From Streptomyces sp. SS1-1 (lineage in GTDB: Bacteria > Actinomycetota > Actinomycetes > Streptomycetales > Streptomycetaceae): 64,000 bases of DNA. Under the pieces are notes generated by a model that was not told the origin of the DNA, searched no databases, and saw only the letters and a program-made list of their open reading frames with translations. The stretch lies in the NCBI RefSeq assembly GCF_008973465.1, contig NZ_WBXN01000004.1:806001-870000 (forward strand). Direction: 5' to 3'. Below are positions 63,500-64,000 of this stretch, one piece after another (within the stretch, counting starts at the first letter, position 1; each line of letters starts with the position of its first letter). The position numbers and the translations under genes are program-made.

Positions 63500-63517
63500 A
63501 TTGCTTAATTTGGCAAC
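63500..63517. promoter_or_regulatory. ArsR-type operator candidate upstream of paralogue 2
   Basis: ATTGCTTAATTTGGCAAC resembles the minus-strand form of the 61259-61276 site (ATTGCTAATGTTGGCAAT). An extra TTGGCAA half-site begins at 63494. It lies in the 208-nt region between the ArsR gene and the divergent gene at 63608. Confidence 0.6.
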
Positions 63518-63607
63518 TCTGCATGTCCTGACAAGCCTGCCGCCGATCACCGTCCTCCGGCTCGCCCGATACAGTGCGCGAGACGGCAGCCCGGTGGGAG
63601 GGGACGC

Positions 63608-64000
63608 GTGACCGACACCAGCAACACCCGATCCGCCGGCGGAGAGGCGCCCGCCCCGAAGCCGAGGCGCCTGCTGCACCGCGTGATGCGCTACCTCCCC
63701 GCGATCGCCCCCGTCCTGCTCTGGGCGGTGCCGTGCGTCCTGCTCCTGCACACCGGCCAGCACTGGCCGCTGCCCGTCACCCTCACCGGCACCGCCCTCT
63801 TCGTGCTCGGTCTCGCCGCCATGCCGGTCGCGATGGTGCGCGGTCACGGGCGACGGCAGCAGGACCGCGCGGCCATCGTCGGGGACACGCTGCTGGGGAG
63901 CAGCTGGGTGCTGTTCACCTGGTCGCTCCTGCTGGGCGTGCCCCTGCGGATCGCCCTGATCGTGGCCGGTGCCGGCGACGGGCAGGACCGGGCGCGGATC
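63608..64000 (+). CDS. Membrane protein, probably metallophosphoesterase N-terminus (3' truncated by window)
   Basis: GTG 63608 follows GGGAGGGG. The first 131 residues are visible: a short hydrophilic start, then at least three hydrophobic helices (LPAIAPVLLWAVPCVLLL, LPVTLTGTALFVLGLAAM, GSSWVLFTWSLLLGVPL). This N-terminus resembles Streptomyces membrane-anchored metallophosphoesterases whose catalytic domain follows; the catalytic motifs are outside the window, so this is recall, not proof. Confidence 0.6.
   Translation, partial: MTDTSNTRSAGGEAPAPKPRRLLHRVMRYLPAIAPVLLWAVPCVLLLHTGQHWPLPVTLTGTALFVLGLAAMPVAMVRGHGRRQQDRAAIVGDTLLGSSWVLFTWSLLLGVPLRIALIVAGAGDGQDRARI

Overview
The window is about 72% G+C, with dense, mostly short-spaced genes, GTG/TTG starts preceded by GGAGG-type ribosome binding sites, and several actinomycete-restricted families: a conservon, DUF5709, DUF5997, DUF6397, a c-di-AMP (ydaO) riboswitch before a cell-wall hydrolase-like gene, and an F420-type PPOX protein. 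This is a Streptomyces chromosome, probably core or near-core. I see no phage, transposase, tRNA, rRNA or CRISPR. The set xylA/xylB/ROK, type B L31, amidase and aldehyde dehydrogenase matches a gene neighbourhood I recall from Streptomyces chromosomes; that is memory, not a search.

Layout. (1) 1-6192: the end of a CbiX-like chelatase, a lactonase, a FUSC membrane protein, an Lrp/AsnC regulator, a HAD phosphatase, and a divergent pair of a LysR-type substrate-binding protein without HTH and DUF5997. (2) 6262-9985: the phenylacetyl-CoA epoxidase operon paaABCDE (minus strand), with a TetR-type operator candidate before paaA. (3) 10261-12370: a c-di-AMP riboswitch and a secreted NlpC/P60-like protein with about 20 QTGSFP-type repeats and no catalytic cysteine. 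(4) 12474-17816: a minus-strand run of ATP-grasp ligase, 63-residue RiPP precursor, DHA2 exporter, BBE-like flavoprotein and ECF sigma factor. This is a candidate graspetide locus and the most interesting part of the window. (5) 18026-25829: membrane proteins, one with a Met/His-rich loop, small hypotheticals, YjbQ, a flavin oxidoreductase, an MltG-like lytic transglycosylase, and an ABC exporter divergent from a MarR regulator. (6) 25872-32923: an L,D-transpeptidase lipoprotein, a heterodimeric ABC exporter with complementary degenerate sites, a 45-bp minisatellite, DUF5709, type B L31 and a YdjM-like protein. (7) 33072-37363: a Ski2-like helicase, TesB thioesterase and DUF6397. (8) 37529-43539: a second roadblock protein, an F420/PPOX protein, a cvnABCD conservon and an MHYT membrane protein. 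(9) 43683-52575: a methyltransferase, hypotheticals, a secreted alpha/beta hydrolase, an SNF2 helicase + SWIM pair and a repeat-rich membrane protein. (10) 52769-56806: divergent xylA and xylB-xylR. (11) 57036-60670: a Tat-type amidase, a GAF regulator and an aldehyde dehydrogenase. (12) 60766-64000: a SulP transporter flanked by two paralogous ArsR regulators with similar upstream palindromes, then the start of a probable membrane metallophosphoesterase.

Functional links: phenylacetate ring epoxidation (paa), xylose entry into the pentose phosphate pathway (xylA/xylB/ROK), envelope remodelling (riboswitch NlpC-like protein, MltG-like, L,D-transpeptidase, amidase) and conservon signalling. 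All functional assignments rest on reading motifs in the translated sequence; no database search was run.
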